A stretch of 64,000 bases of DNA from OLB11 sp044234005. Lineage in GTDB: Bacteria; Bacteroidota; Bacteroidia; Chitinophagales; Chitinophagaceae. Below the pieces are notes generated by a model. It saw only the letters and a list, made by a program, of their open reading frames with translations, made no database searches and had not been told where the DNA came from. The stretch lies in the NCBI GenBank assembly GCA_044234005.1, contig JBIIJE010000001.1, positions 1-64,000 on the forward strand, read 5' to 3'. Positions 16,771 to 26,890 of this stretch are shown in pieces (within the stretch, counting starts at the first letter, position 1; each line of letters opens with the position of its first letter). The position numbers were made by a program, and so were the translations under genes.

Positions 16771-17979
16771 CTAAACGAATAATTGTTGATATTGATTTGC
16801 TAAATGATGAATAGCATGGTTTTGTTGAACATAATCCTTTCCTTTTAATCCCATCACATTTCTTTCTTCTTCACTCATATTATAAAGTTTTAAAATGCCT
16901 TCCACTATTGCACCTGCAGAATCGGGTTTTACTATTAGTCCGCACCCCGACAATTCCACAGGGTCTTTTATTAAGTTGTTCGAATCAAGTATAGGTTTAG
17001 CAGACAACATATAATCAAAGTACTTATTGGCAGAAACACCATGTTTGAATAATGGCGTGTCATTTCTACCCACAAAACAAGCATCAAAATATTTCAAGAT
17101 ACTCTGCACCTGGTTCTTTTTTATCTTGGGTAAAAATACAATATTACCCCATGTCTTACTCTTTGCTGCTAGACTGTCCTTTAAATAACCATCACCCACG
17201 ATTACAAAATAAAATCGCGTATCCTCTTTTAGTTTTTCAGCAGCCTCGACCAGATATTCTAATGCATTAGCTAAACCTAACGTACCTGTGTATCCGATTA
17301 CAAACTTATTGTCTGGAATCGCAGCAATGTGCGTTTCGGGTGCCACTTGAGGTTCAAGTAAGCTATCTTCTATTCCATTCGGAATGTAATGAAAATTTAC
17401 TTTTTGCTTTGCAATTTCTTCAACATGTTCCTTCGCATTTGGCAGTAAGGATACTACCGCATCACTTTTACGATAACCTAATTTTTCGAACCACGCTATA
17501 AATTTTACTGCAGGATGAGATGCATTGTAACCACCTAACAATTGCAAGGTTAAAGGCCATATATCTCTAATTTCAAAAAGCACTTTAGATTGATATTTTT
17601 TCTTCAATTTCAATGCCGACCAAATTGGGAAAATTGGCATTGAGGAAATGATGATAGTTGTTGGCCGTCCTAAAATTGAAACAGGTAACTTCAACACATT
17701 CCAAGCAAATAGCAACATGCTCAAAAATCTTTTAACAGATTGCGGATTATATCGAGGTGTTTTTACCCAATAAAAATCAATGCCTTCATATACTTCATGT
17801 GCATACAAACCTTTTACATCTGGCAATTGTGTGAACATATGATTGTATGAACCAGAAATAATTTTGACATCATAGCCGCTCGCTTTCCAATATTTTGCAA
17901 AATAGAAATGTCGCTCACCCCAACCCGAAAGAGGTGTTCCTGCAAATTGATTGATAACCCAAATAGTACCTTTAACCAT
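16771..17979 (-). CDS. Glycosyltransferase, WbuB-like (GT4)
   Basis: This GT-B glycosyltransferase resembles WbuB, an N-acetyl-L-fucosamine transferase of O-antigen loci. Typical segments are INQFAGTPLSGWGERHFYFA at the N-terminus, GYTGTLGLANALEYLVEA and the acidic C-terminal region around FKHGVSANKYFDYMLSAKPIL. A longer frame starting at 18006 is open, but the ATG at 17979 puts the first strand (TIWVINQFAG) at the N-terminus and overlaps the wecB stop by only 8 bases, so it is preferred, giving 402 residues. Confidence 0.85.
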   Translation of the reverse strand: MVKGTIWVINQFAGTPLSGWGERHFYFAKYWKASGYDVKIISGSYNHMFTQLPDVKGLYAHEVYEGIDFYWVKTPRYNPQSVKRFLSMLLFAWNVLKLPVSILGRPTTIIISSMPIFPIWSALKLKKKYQSKVLFEIRDIWPLTLQLLGGYNASHPAVKFIAWFEKLGYRKSDAVVSLLPNAKEHVEEIAKQKVNFHYIPNGIEDSLLEPQVAPETHIAAIPDNKFVIGYTGTLGLANALEYLVEAAEKLKEDTRFYFVIVGDGYLKDSLAAKSKTWGNIVFLPKIKKNQVQSILKYFDACFVGRNDTPLFKHGVSANKYFDYMLSAKPILDSNNLIKDPVELSGCGLIVKPDSAGAIVEGILKLYNMSEEERNVMGLKGKDYVQQNHAIHHLANQYQQLFV

Positions 17980-19048
17980 CAATAAGAGATTTGCAAATTG
18001 TTTCACATGCTTTACCCATACCGTACAAATTCTTTGGCGCAGGAAAATCCTTGTCTATATACAATTGAGCCTTTTTAATAATCAATTCGGTATTTGTACC
18101 AACTATAAAGTTATAACCATTCTCAACTAGCTCTATCCATTCAGTCTGCTCACGAGTTGTAATGCCAAACTTTCTGAAAAAGAAAGCCTCTTTTTGTAAC
18201 CCTCCACTATCTGTAATTACTAAACTACAATGTTTAAGCAACATAATCATATCAAAATAACCAACAGGGTCTATGATGGTAAAATCTGTTTGAATACGCT
18301 CGCGTTGAATAATTTGCTTAGTCCGTGGATGGAGTGGTAAAATTACTTGCACCTCTTTTGCTAAAAAATTATAAGCATCAATAATGCTTCTTAGATTTTT
18401 CAAATCATCTGTATTCTCTGCTCTATGTATTGTTCCTAAAATAAATTTTTCATTTTTTAGACTCAACTTCTCGACAATGCTTGATTTAAGACTTGCCATT
18501 TCAGCATAATACAATGCTGCATCTTCCATCACGTCACCCGATTGTATTATCTTACAATTCATCAGATTAAAACCTTCACGTTGCAAATTATCAATTGCTG
18601 TTTGCGTTGGGCAAAAAAGCCAATCGCTAATTCTATCTGTTAAAATACGGTTGATTTCTTCAGGCATAGCCATGTTGTAACTTCGCAAACCAGCCTCAAC
18701 ATGGGCCACTTTTACATGAAGCTTTTTAGCAGCTAAAGCACCTGCAATGGTAGAGTTTGTATCACCATATACAAGAACAGTATCAGGCTTTTCCTTGATA
18801 ATAACTTCTTCGATTCCTGCAAGCATTTGTCCTGTCATCGCACCGTGTGTAAGCCCGTGTATGTTTAAATTATAATGCGGTTTTGGAATTTGCATTTCTT
18901 CAAAAAAAATATCCGACATATTGGCATCAAAATGTTGGCCTGTATGTACTATTATTTCTTGTAATCTATTATGCTTGCGTATTTCTCGCGATAAAGCGGC
19001 CGCTTTTACAAATTGTGGCCTTGCACCTACGATGGTAATCAGTTTCAT
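17972..19048 (-). CDS. wecB: UDP-N-acetylglucosamine 2-epimerase (non-hydrolysing)
   Basis: This 358-residue enzyme interconverts UDP-GlcNAc and UDP-ManNAc, or acts as the related FnlC epimerase for UDP-FucNAc. It has the N-terminal GARPQFVKAAAL, HTGQHFD, VYGDTNSTIAGALAA, HVEAGLRS, PEEINR and DSGGLQKEAFF segments, all typical of the family. Together with the WbuB-like transferase it suggests an N-acetyl-fucosamine-type or mannosamine-type residue. The FnlA and FnlB partners of the FucNAc pathway are not recognisable in the window. Confidence 0.9.
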   Translation of the reverse strand: MKLITIVGARPQFVKAAALSREIRKHNRLQEIIVHTGQHFDANMSDIFFEEMQIPKPHYNLNIHGLTHGAMTGQMLAGIEEVIIKEKPDTVLVYGDTNSTIAGALAAKKLHVKVAHVEAGLRSYNMAMPEEINRILTDRISDWLFCPTQTAIDNLQREGFNLMNCKIIQSGDVMEDAALYYAEMASLKSSIVEKLSLKNEKFILGTIHRAENTDDLKNLRSIIDAYNFLAKEVQVILPLHPRTKQIIQRERIQTDFTIIDPVGYFDMIMLLKHCSLVITDSGGLQKEAFFFRKFGITTREQTEWIELVENGYNFIVGTNTELIIKKAQLYIDKDFPAPKNLYGMGKACETICKSLIDG

Positions 19049-19052
19049 AAAT

Positions 19053-20399
19053 CTATATCTGTTCTGTCAAACTATTTTTCACCAAATTATTAATAATCAA
19101 TTGAGGCTTCCCCGATTTAGAAGGCGCTATTACTTTCACCTCATGCCATTTAATTCGAATATGACTTTGTGTTTGTTCGGCAATTTTAGCTTCTATTCTT
19201 TTAAGTACACCTTGATCAAATTTATCCGATCGAATGTATTTTACTTCTATTTCTTCCAAAACATTTTGCACAATTTGAAATTGCTTAATCTCTTCAAAAA
19301 ACTCAAATATACCTGTAAAAGTGTGCACGATTAAAGTTTTTCCATCTGTTGTTCTTATAATATCTGTATTTCTCCCAACGACTGTTTTTATCAATGGAAA
19401 TTGCAAATCTCTTTGGATTGGATACTCATTGCGCGGCAAACGAATTCCCAAATCACCTGTATCATATCTTATCAGAGGCATTGCAAAACCATCTAACTTG
19501 GTAGCAATAATTCGCCCCATTTTACCATCTTCTACGGCTTGGTTTTTGTCATCTACAAATTCGACAAATACATTTGGTACGTATTCATAAAAATAAGGTA
19601 AGTCTTTTTTCTGACCGATCATAATACCTTCATTCAACCCATAATTCTCTACAACCTTACAATGAAAGGCTTGTTCAATCTCTGTTTTGTAATGCGCAAA
19701 TAATTTATCGCCTAAACTAATTGCTGTGTCAAATTGAGCTTCCACTTTATGAAGGTTAGCCACACGAGCTATTTCATATAAACTAGATGCATAACCAATC
19801 AATAATTTTTTTGGACTGCGGACTGCATCTTGTAAGGCCTTCAAAATCAAATCTTCACTTAGTCCGAATGCGTTGAAGTAATAGGTCGAAAGTAAAATAT
19901 CTTTGGTTTTCTTAAGCCAACCTCTTTTAGGCGACATCCCTGTTTGAAAAATAGGTTTACCAAATTTGTATCCATTCCATTCCCACCAATTAATCAATAT
20001 GGCACGAATGATAGATTGTTCTTTTTTATCTAAATATACAGTTGAACGCAACCCGCTTGAACCACTTGATTCATACTTGATTAATTCACTCTTATTAAAT
20101 TTTCTTGAAACTAAACTATCAGTATAGTCAACAGTTGTTCGTTTGTCAATGATAGGAAATTCTTTTATCCATTCATAAACATCTGCTGTATTTGATGCGT
20201 ATTTTTTATAAAAACTACAGGTTCGCGAAGCATGTCTCAGCATTTTGAGTAGCTTTTCTTTTTGTAAACTATACAATTGAATTTCACTCAATGCATTATA
20301 AGTCCTTTGAAGCTTTAGCTGACTTACAAATTCTGATTGATTAAGTTTATCACCTAACTTAAAAAAAACATTCTCTATAATATTTGCCTTTAAGCTCAT
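19053..20399 (-). CDS. CapK / phenylacetate-CoA-ligase-like adenylate-forming enzyme
   Basis: This 448-residue protein is related to phenylacetate-CoA ligase, coenzyme F390 synthetase and the capsule protein CapK. ATP-binding and adenylation motifs are visible: SSGSSG (residues 111-116), NYGLNEG and RYDTGDLG. It probably activates a carboxylate as an acyl-adenylate. In a polysaccharide locus this may feed acylation or amide decoration of a sugar, but the substrate is unknown. It lies four bases upstream of wecB and five bases after the preceding glycosyltransferase. Confidence 0.78.
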   Translation of the reverse strand: MSLKANIIENVFFKLGDKLNQSEFVSQLKLQRTYNALSEIQLYSLQKEKLLKMLRHASRTCSFYKKYASNTADVYEWIKEFPIIDKRTTVDYTDSLVSRKFNKSELIKYESSGSSGLRSTVYLDKKEQSIIRAILINWWEWNGYKFGKPIFQTGMSPKRGWLKKTKDILLSTYYFNAFGLSEDLILKALQDAVRSPKKLLIGYASSLYEIARVANLHKVEAQFDTAISLGDKLFAHYKTEIEQAFHCKVVENYGLNEGIMIGQKKDLPYFYEYVPNVFVEFVDDKNQAVEDGKMGRIIATKLDGFAMPLIRYDTGDLGIRLPRNEYPIQRDLQFPLIKTVVGRNTDIIRTTDGKTLIVHTFTGIFEFFEEIKQFQIVQNVLEEIEVKYIRSDKFDQGVLKRIEAKIAEQTQSHIRIKWHEVKVIAPSKSGKPQLIINNLVKNSLTEQI

Positions 20400-20404
20400 A
20401 AATA

Positions 20405-21427
20405 TTATACTGCTTTAAAATTTTTTAATTGCAATAATTGAATCCATTTCGGTTTTATGTTATCCCAACTAAATGTTGCAGCTCGCTCAGCAGCATTTTT
20501 GCTAAGCATGTTAGCGAAATCATTTTCAGTAAATATTTTCTCAATAGCCGAAGCAAACGCCTCTTTATTAAATTGAGGAATTAGTATGATATTCTCATTA
20601 TGTTTCCACAAATGTGGTATCTCACCTACATCAGTCGACACCATTGGAATGCCACATGCTGCTGCTTCAACCAATGCCACACCAAAACTCTCGTAAGAGG
20701 TTGTATTAATATACACTTGATGTTTTTGATAATAAGTATACAGTTCTGTATTCGGAATAGCACCCACAACATTTACATCCTCACGACAATTTAATTGGCT
20801 TGCATAATTTAAAGTCTCCTTCAAGAGACCTTTATCGGGACCCACCATGGAAAGCTTCGCTTGTGGAAATTTTTTCTTGACTTCACTCAAAATATCAATA
20901 GCCATTTTAGGATTATACACGGGCATAAATCCTCTTATCCAAAGTATTGTAAACGGTTCTACTTGACTTCGATTGTATGGAAAATTTTGTAGGGCTATAC
21001 TGTTAGGCATATAATGCACCTGATAATTTTTGCTATTAAAATACTTCATTAAAAACTGCGAAGGGGATTGCAAATAATCAGCACGAGAAAAAACCTGATT
21101 CACTCTTTTTGCATCGACTTCATCATACTCCTGCAACTTACCACCATGCAAAGTCATAATAATTTTTATGTTCCGCCATCTCGCTATGCGTGAAGCTATA
21201 TCGGCAATAGTAAAGGCCGAGCCACTGAATACATCGATATGCACAATATCAGCTTTTGTACATAAAATTTTTACTACAATATGAAATAATCGTAGAATTT
21301 TATTCTCAAAATGCGAGGCTAGATCGCTGCTAATAGCTTCATTCGCTAAGTTTTCAGACAAAGATTCAGAAACACCCTTTGAACCACGGTGCCTCGATAA
21401 GAAAGACCCAATCCATAAAACATGCAT
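20405..21427 (-). CDS. Glycosyltransferase family 4
   Basis: This 340-residue GT-B glycosyltransferase has an N-terminal acceptor domain (HVLWIGSFLSRHRGSKG) and a C-terminal nucleotide-sugar domain with YINTTSYESFGVALVEAAAC followed by GIPMVSTDVG, which carries the EX7E-type motif. It is probably cytoplasmic and membrane-peripheral. Its ATG overlaps the methyltransferase stop by one base (TAATG), suggesting translational coupling. Donor and acceptor cannot be predicted. Confidence 0.85.
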   Translation of the reverse strand: MHVLWIGSFLSRHRGSKGVSESLSENLANEAISSDLASHFENKILRLFHIVVKILCTKADIVHIDVFSGSAFTIADIASRIARWRNIKIIMTLHGGKLQEYDEVDAKRVNQVFSRADYLQSPSQFLMKYFNSKNYQVHYMPNSIALQNFPYNRSQVEPFTILWIRGFMPVYNPKMAIDILSEVKKKFPQAKLSMVGPDKGLLKETLNYASQLNCREDVNVVGAIPNTELYTYYQKHQVYINTTSYESFGVALVEAAACGIPMVSTDVGEIPHLWKHNENIILIPQFNKEAFASAIEKIFTENDFANMLSKNAAERAATFSWDNIKPKWIQLLQLKNFKAV

Positions 21428-22173
21428 TATGCAAATCGTTTTTTCAAATCAGCCACTCTAAATAAATACAAAGCCTTGTCAGGGAATTGCCCATAAGTCT
21501 CTGTGCTTTCCTCCCATAAGATATCTACTTCCTTAGGTAAATTATAGGGTTCTCTTTGCAAATTTATAGGGCGCCAATTCCCCATGCTGATATCGTAATT
21601 ATGCTTGGTGATGGAAAAATTTGTGGTGAGCAAATACTTGATATTTGACTTCACTAAATTTTTAAAAAAAGCCATAATGCTTTCGTCATTAAAATGGACT
21701 AGGCAATCTCTTACCATCATAACATCAACATTGGGTAGTGAATCTTCGATAATATTAAGCTGAATAAAACTTCGATTTGGATTGCTGTATCTTGTATTAT
21801 TATATTCAACAAGTCCCTTCACAATATCGCCACCTATATACTTTACCTCATCGAGCTTGGCATGTTGCATCCAATTAAAATCACCACAAGGAGCATCTAA
21901 GAAAGTTTCTAGTTGATGCTTCTTTAAAAAAGCAGGAAGCTTATCAATAATCACTTGTGTGTGTTTTAATATTGAGCCTTGTCCCGAAATACTTTCGTGA
22001 TTATTCCAATCATTGTTATCGTAAATACCTGTGAATACTTTCTCGGCTGATACCTCTTTAGGATTTAGACGGTGTCGGAGTTTGCGCTCTGTATAGATTT
22101 TGTAGAAATACCAAACCATAGGTAAATCTTTAATTGTACGCACTATCCTACCTTTTGTAGAATTAAATTTCAT
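21427..22173 (-). CDS. SAM-dependent methyltransferase of the polysaccharide locus
   Basis: This 248-residue class I methyltransferase has a SAM-binding region around LDAPCGDFNWMQH and a second strand with YIGGDIVKGLVEYN. It probably methylates a sugar or caps a glycan chain, inferred from location only. Its ATG overlaps the upstream glycosyltransferase stop by four bases (ATGA). Confidence 0.75.
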   Translation of the reverse strand: MKFNSTKGRIVRTIKDLPMVWYFYKIYTERKLRHRLNPKEVSAEKVFTGIYDNNDWNNHESISGQGSILKHTQVIIDKLPAFLKKHQLETFLDAPCGDFNWMQHAKLDEVKYIGGDIVKGLVEYNNTRYSNPNRSFIQLNIIEDSLPNVDVMMVRDCLVHFNDESIMAFFKNLVKSNIKYLLTTNFSITKHNYDISMGNWRPINLQREPYNLPKEVDILWEESTETYGQFPDKALYLFRVADLKKRFA

Positions 22174-23342
22174 GGTTTTGTAACTTGTTTTATGCTGTGT
22201 ACGAGTTTCTTAGTTTGGTTTTCTAAGGTATTTTCCTGAACCAATTCAAAAGCACTCTTGATGATAGATTGGCGCAGCGTTGTATTGCTTGTTAAGTTTT
22301 GTACAGCGCTTACAATTTGATCTACACTTTTAGGTTCGATAAGTATTGCATTTTCATCGTGCGACAAATAAGTAGGAATAGCGCCTACTTTACTTGCTAT
22401 CACAGGTAAGCTATTTGCCATGGCCTCCCAAATTGTGCGCGGAAAGCCTTCGTGGTAAGAGGGTATCACATAAATATCTGCCATTCGGTACATTGCATTG
22501 AGCGGTGCTCCTACTTTCAACTTGCCATGAAAGAAAACACAATCCTCAAATCCATTCTCTTTCGCAAGCTCTAACAATTTGTGTTTGACAGGCTCGTTTG
22601 TATCATACTCCCAACCTACGAAATGCAATTCAAATTTTATTGATTTTTTGTTTAACTGAATTGTAGCCTCAAGCAATTCTTGCAAACCTTTTGCCATATC
22701 TATTCTACCTGTATAAAGAAGTTTAATAGTTGTTTCTTGGCAAGTATCTTCTCTTGGATAAAAATCAGATTGTGATAGCGTTGTCGTTTTGATTTGATGT
22801 ATAGTCTTAGCACTCGACTTATATTTATCAAATAGGCTTGGCGAATTAACAATTACATGCGTTCTTGCTATTTCTTTTTCAAACTGTTTATGAACATACT
22901 TTAAAAAAAATTGTATCACCCGATTGCGAAAACCCGCTTGATGATTTTGTATAGCGCCAATCTCTAAATCTCCAACGATTAAAAATACGATTTTATGTAT
23001 GTCTATAAATCGATGAAAGTTATGTGCAAATGGTGTTGGAGATCGAACCAATAAAGCATCCACATAACCTAGCTTCTGATAGATATTCGCTAAGTATTTT
23101 TTCGGGAAAAAAGTTCTTTCCCAAGCACTGGCTTTCAACCCAAGGTTAATCCAAACAATATTTGGGTTTGTAATTTCAGCATCACAACCTTTAATTTCTG
23201 AGGAATTAGCTTGGTGAAAAATAACACTAAGTTCATTTACCTCAACTGCCAATGCTTGCAAAAAAACCGCGAAAAAACTAGGCGCAAAATATTGCTTATC
23301 TTTTTCATAAATGGTTATATGGTAGTAGAAAGCGAGCCTCAT
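22170..23342 (-). CDS. Glycosyltransferase family 4
   Basis: This 390-residue GT-B protein shows the GT4 donor-domain signatures LLYTGRIDMAKGLQELLEA and YVIPSYHEGFPRTIWEAMAN, followed by SLPVIASKVGAIP. It is part of the coupled minus-strand run, with four-base ATGA overlaps at both ends. Linkage specificity is unknown. Confidence 0.86.
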   Translation of the reverse strand: MRLAFYYHITIYEKDKQYFAPSFFAVFLQALAVEVNELSVIFHQANSSEIKGCDAEITNPNIVWINLGLKASAWERTFFPKKYLANIYQKLGYVDALLVRSPTPFAHNFHRFIDIHKIVFLIVGDLEIGAIQNHQAGFRNRVIQFFLKYVHKQFEKEIARTHVIVNSPSLFDKYKSSAKTIHQIKTTTLSQSDFYPREDTCQETTIKLLYTGRIDMAKGLQELLEATIQLNKKSIKFELHFVGWEYDTNEPVKHKLLELAKENGFEDCVFFHGKLKVGAPLNAMYRMADIYVIPSYHEGFPRTIWEAMANSLPVIASKVGAIPTYLSHDENAILIEPKSVDQIVSAVQNLTSNTTLRQSIIKSAFELVQENTLENQTKKLVHSIKQVTKP

Positions 23343-24670
23343 GAATTAATTTGGAACCAACTCGATTTTTGAAACGAAATACAAACCCAAGCCAAGCCAA
23401 TAAACATCCATGCAATAGCACCTGTAATGGTATTAATTGCATAAAAATGCATGGCAGCTCCAATAATACTTATCGCGAATAAATCGTGGTATTGCAGTTT
23501 CGCGGTAAAAAATTTTTTAATAAAAAAGAATACAGGTATGATTAAAATAAGGATAAAAAAAAAGAATCCAAAAACACCATACTCAGATAAGACTTGAATA
23601 TACGAATTATGCGAAGATCGGGAATTTAAAAACCCTCTATCACTTGAGCTTAATCGATCTAATTTAGCTTGTCCTCTTAAGGCCGCATCGTAGTAAACAA
23701 AATTATTAGGACCAATTCCGATTATAGGATGTTCAGCAACTATCTCTAACCCTTTTTCCACCATTAATACTCGAAGTAACCAAGACTTATCATAACTCAA
23801 ATCTCCATCTCTATCACCCTCTTCGCCACGCAAAAGCGACGCTAATCTGGGATTAATTGCCGCCACTTTATCAGCTAAGTTATTTTTGACCGGTTGAAAA
23901 ACACTAGTTTCGTTTAAAAAGAAAATGACAATAATAACTGCAAATAAAATACGTGCTAATTGTTGAAAGCTTTGATATAAGACAGAACAAATCAATAATA
24001 TTTCGAGCAAAATAATAATTCCTCCCGATCGGCCATTCGTGAGTAACATCACAAGTAGAAAACCAGCTAAATAGTAAGGCAAGCTGCTTGTATGCACTGC
24101 TTGCTTCAAATAATAAAACGACACAGGGATAGAAACGAGCAATGTAAATACAAAAGAATTTCTTGAAAGAAATGTTTTAAACTCTAAGGGTCCAGTATCT
24201 AATTTGTAACGCACTAAATAAAATCCTATCGCTGCTGCAATGGTGCCATAAAAAACCCATTTAGCTACTTGAAAATAATCGACTGCATTTCGATGAACGA
24301 TAAAAAAAACAGAAAGCAATATCCAATACACCCATTGTAAGCAAATAGTGATGACGCTAAAAAGCCCTTCATGTCTCGGCATATCAGCATAAGGCGCAAA
24401 TACTGCAGATAAAATTGTGATCAGTATCAATGACATAAATAACGGTTTGCCTAAACCAGACTTTAGCCAAAATGAACCGACTCGAAATGATAGAATAATG
24501 AAAATATAAAATGTAATAGAATTGCCCAGCAAATTAATAGCAGGCCAAATGATAAAAAATACCAATAAATTTAATAACGACTGTATCTCGGAAGTGAACT
24601 TTAAAGCAGTAGCATCAACAATCGAACTTTCGAAGATAAATTTCTTAAACTTATTTTGTTTTGTTTCCAT
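23339..24670 (-). CDS. O-antigen polymerase/ligase family membrane protein (Wzy/WaaL)
   Basis: This 443-residue protein has about 11 to 12 hydrophobic segments and a large periplasmic loop containing HPIIGIGPNNFVYYD and SSHNSYIQVLSEYGVFGFFF, the pattern of the Wzy_C/O-antigen ligase family. It either polymerises repeat units (Wzy) or ligates chains to lipid A-core (WaaL); sequence alone does not separate the two. It is the only such protein in the locus, so Wzy is the more natural reading. Confidence 0.8.
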   Translation of the reverse strand: METKQNKFKKFIFESSIVDATALKFTSEIQSLLNLLVFFIIWPAINLLGNSITFYIFIILSFRVGSFWLKSGLGKPLFMSLILITILSAVFAPYADMPRHEGLFSVITICLQWVYWILLSVFFIVHRNAVDYFQVAKWVFYGTIAAAIGFYLVRYKLDTGPLEFKTFLSRNSFVFTLLVSIPVSFYYLKQAVHTSSLPYYLAGFLLVMLLTNGRSGGIIILLEILLICSVLYQSFQQLARILFAVIIVIFFLNETSVFQPVKNNLADKVAAINPRLASLLRGEEGDRDGDLSYDKSWLLRVLMVEKGLEIVAEHPIIGIGPNNFVYYDAALRGQAKLDRLSSSDRGFLNSRSSHNSYIQVLSEYGVFGFFFFILILIIPVFFFIKKFFTAKLQYHDLFAISIIGAAMHFYAINTITGAIAWMFIGLAWVCISFQKSSWFQINS

Positions 24671-24673
24671 GAA

Positions 24674-25645
24674 TTATATTGTACAAGCAGATTTAAATTT
24701 GAAACGATAGGACGCCGCTAATTTCCAACCTGCGATAGCACCATTCAACATTTGCTTTCGACTATCAGTTTTATGTAGCGTGTAATTTATAATCAAGCCC
24801 AACACTCTCCACATTGTATGCCAATGAAAATGAACTTGTGCATAAATTTCCAACTTATCATCCAGACGAGTTTTCTCGAGTGATAAATATTTACGTGAAA
24901 AAGTAACACGTTTAGCAAATGCATACTGATTGATTGAATATGCACTATCTTGTTGGTCGTTGTGATAAAATAGTAAATCTGGTAGATAGTAAACTCTTCC
25001 TGCTTTTGCCAGTGTATAACCTATCATTGCGTCTTCTCCTTTCCCAATTTTTTGATTATACAAATTAAATAGTTCAAAGTTAAAATTTTGATAGAGCATG
25101 ATTCGCTGAGCTGCGAAAGCACCGCCACTCACAAAATCTGTAATCCCACCTTCAGCAGGTTGCTTCCCTCTTACTCCGCATAAACCAAGTATTCCATCGG
25201 GTAAATTTGGATAAGCTGTAAACCAATTCATGAATCTACCGAATGCTAGCTTGTTTTTATTAAAAGCTGATTTGGCAATTTTATTTAGTGACGTATTTTG
25301 GTGCTTGTCTTCAAAATGTATAGCTACACCTGCATATCCTTTTTGTAAAATCTCATGCACCTTTTTTAAAAAAGTAGTATTTACTATTTCCATATCATCA
25401 TCTAAAAAAATAACATAAGGTGATAATGTGTTCTGAAAACCTAAATATCGCTGATAGGGTTGATTTTTATGTGGGCTAAGAATGTGTTTAATCTTGATTT
25501 CTGTACCCGAATATATACTTTGATGATCGGTACTATCAACAATACATATTTGCTTAATTTCCGTCGAATCGATTGAAAGAATTTGCTGAGCCAAAGCTAG
25601 CGCTTTTTCAAACCGATTGTAAGTAGCAATAATTATATCGAACAT
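24674..25645 (-). CDS. Glycosyltransferase family 2
   Basis: This 323-residue GT-A enzyme starts with the family's nucleotide-binding strand (FDIIIATYNRFEKALALA) and has the metal-binding acidic motif in VIFLDDDMEI. A further GGAFAAQR and a GKGEDAMIGY segment fit the acceptor side. No membrane segment is present. Specificity is unknown. Confidence 0.85.
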   Translation of the reverse strand: MFDIIIATYNRFEKALALAQQILSIDSTEIKQICIVDSTDHQSIYSGTEIKIKHILSPHKNQPYQRYLGFQNTLSPYVIFLDDDMEIVNTTFLKKVHEILQKGYAGVAIHFEDKHQNTSLNKIAKSAFNKNKLAFGRFMNWFTAYPNLPDGILGLCGVRGKQPAEGGITDFVSGGAFAAQRIMLYQNFNFELFNLYNQKIGKGEDAMIGYTLAKAGRVYYLPDLLFYHNDQQDSAYSINQYAFAKRVTFSRKYLSLEKTRLDDKLEIYAQVHFHWHTMWRVLGLIINYTLHKTDSRKQMLNGAIAGWKLAASYRFKFKSACTI

Positions 25646-25684
25646 TTAATAATAGTTATTGAAAATGTATGCTTGTCAATAATA

Positions 25685-26881
25685 CTAGCGAATTAGTTTG
25701 ATAGCTGTCGCGATAGCTTTTTTCTTAAATAAATGGGGAAAGTTTTTCCTGTTATATTTTCTTATTACAACTTTGTCTAACACAAAAGATTTTGGGTTAA
25801 CGGTATACCAAGTATCTGGTGCATATCCCATGCCTAATGTTTTACGGAAATGCCATTTGCTTTTATCTTCACCGAATAGTGTAATCATTATCATACCTAT
25901 CGAGCAGAGTCTAAACCAAGTGGCATAAGAATTTGAGGAAGCCTTTGTTTCTTTCATACCATTCGCAGTGGTTGGAATTGAACTCGACTCATTCTCGTAC
26001 CAACCTCCATCTTCATTCTGGTATTTCAACAAAGCATCTAGATGAAAAAGTAAAGCTTGCTCTAGCTCATAAGTATCTTCCATAAATATTATGGTTCTGC
26101 AAGCAAGTTCTACAAAATCAATGGATAGACAAGCAGTTAATGGCCCCTCGTATAAAAATGGAATTAAATTTTTTGCTATCACCGCCTCATATTGCATTGG
26201 AGCTTTTAGATAATGGTGTATATGAAAATTATGAACAGAGCCCCCCATAGATTGCAAGAGGTTTTTGCGGTTCACACCGAAATTTTCAAATCCTCCAGTT
26301 TGTGGGTTTTGATTTTTTACATGCCAAGCTAACATTTGTGCTAGGCCTTGCTCTCCCTTTGTATCACCGTGATCACTACATAAAGCTAAATAACTTGCCA
26401 CATTTACAATATTATTAGACTCTTCCCATGGTCTTTCTAATGATCGCTGATTAAGCCATCGTTCCAAAAAATTGGGTTTCAAAAACTCATCCATGTAGGA
26501 TGATTGGAAATCGTAATTCGGATTTATTGCTAGCGCAGCCCCAACCGAATAATTATAACAATGGAGCATCATGTATTCCTTAGACTTACTAAACTTTATA
26601 TTATCTAGCGCTTTCGGAAAAAACATACCATTCGTTTGCCGCGATTTCTCTAACGTATTTAATATGAAATCTTGCTGTATTTTATCGTTCCAAGCATCTC
26701 CCATTAATAATTTTTGCAAATAGGCTACTGACCAAGTGCCATAAAGTATAGCCGCTGGATGCTTTTCTACATCATGCTGAACAGTATACTTATAACCTTC
26801 CTTCGTATAGAGTTTGGCATGAAATTGCAAAGCCGTATTACGTGCTTGCTCAACTTTTGATATCCAACTTTCTTTAGTCAT
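25685..26881 (-). CDS. Unassigned protein with alpha/alpha-toroid-like repeats
   Basis: I do not recognise a named family for this 398-residue soluble protein. It contains repeated helical segments with terpene-cyclase/toroid-like turn motifs, such as KNQNPQTGGFENFG and KYQNEDGGWYENES. Such folds occur in prenyltransferase-like proteins, glycoside hydrolases and lyases. It has no signal peptide. It sits inside the polysaccharide operon between a GT4 (10 bases upstream) and a GT2 (39 bases downstream), so a role in glycan or lipid-carrier modification is inferred, not shown. Confidence 0.6.
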   Translation of the reverse strand: MTKESWISKVEQARNTALQFHAKLYTKEGYKYTVQHDVEKHPAAILYGTWSVAYLQKLLMGDAWNDKIQQDFILNTLEKSRQTNGMFFPKALDNIKFSKSKEYMMLHCYNYSVGAALAINPNYDFQSSYMDEFLKPNFLERWLNQRSLERPWEESNNIVNVASYLALCSDHGDTKGEQGLAQMLAWHVKNQNPQTGGFENFGVNRKNLLQSMGGSVHNFHIHHYLKAPMQYEAVIAKNLIPFLYEGPLTACLSIDFVELACRTIIFMEDTYELEQALLFHLDALLKYQNEDGGWYENESSSIPTTANGMKETKASSNSYATWFRLCSIGMIMITLFGEDKSKWHFRKTLGMGYAPDTWYTVNPKSFVLDKVVIRKYNRKNFPHLFKKKAIATAIKLIR

Positions 26882-26890
26882 AACGCAAAA

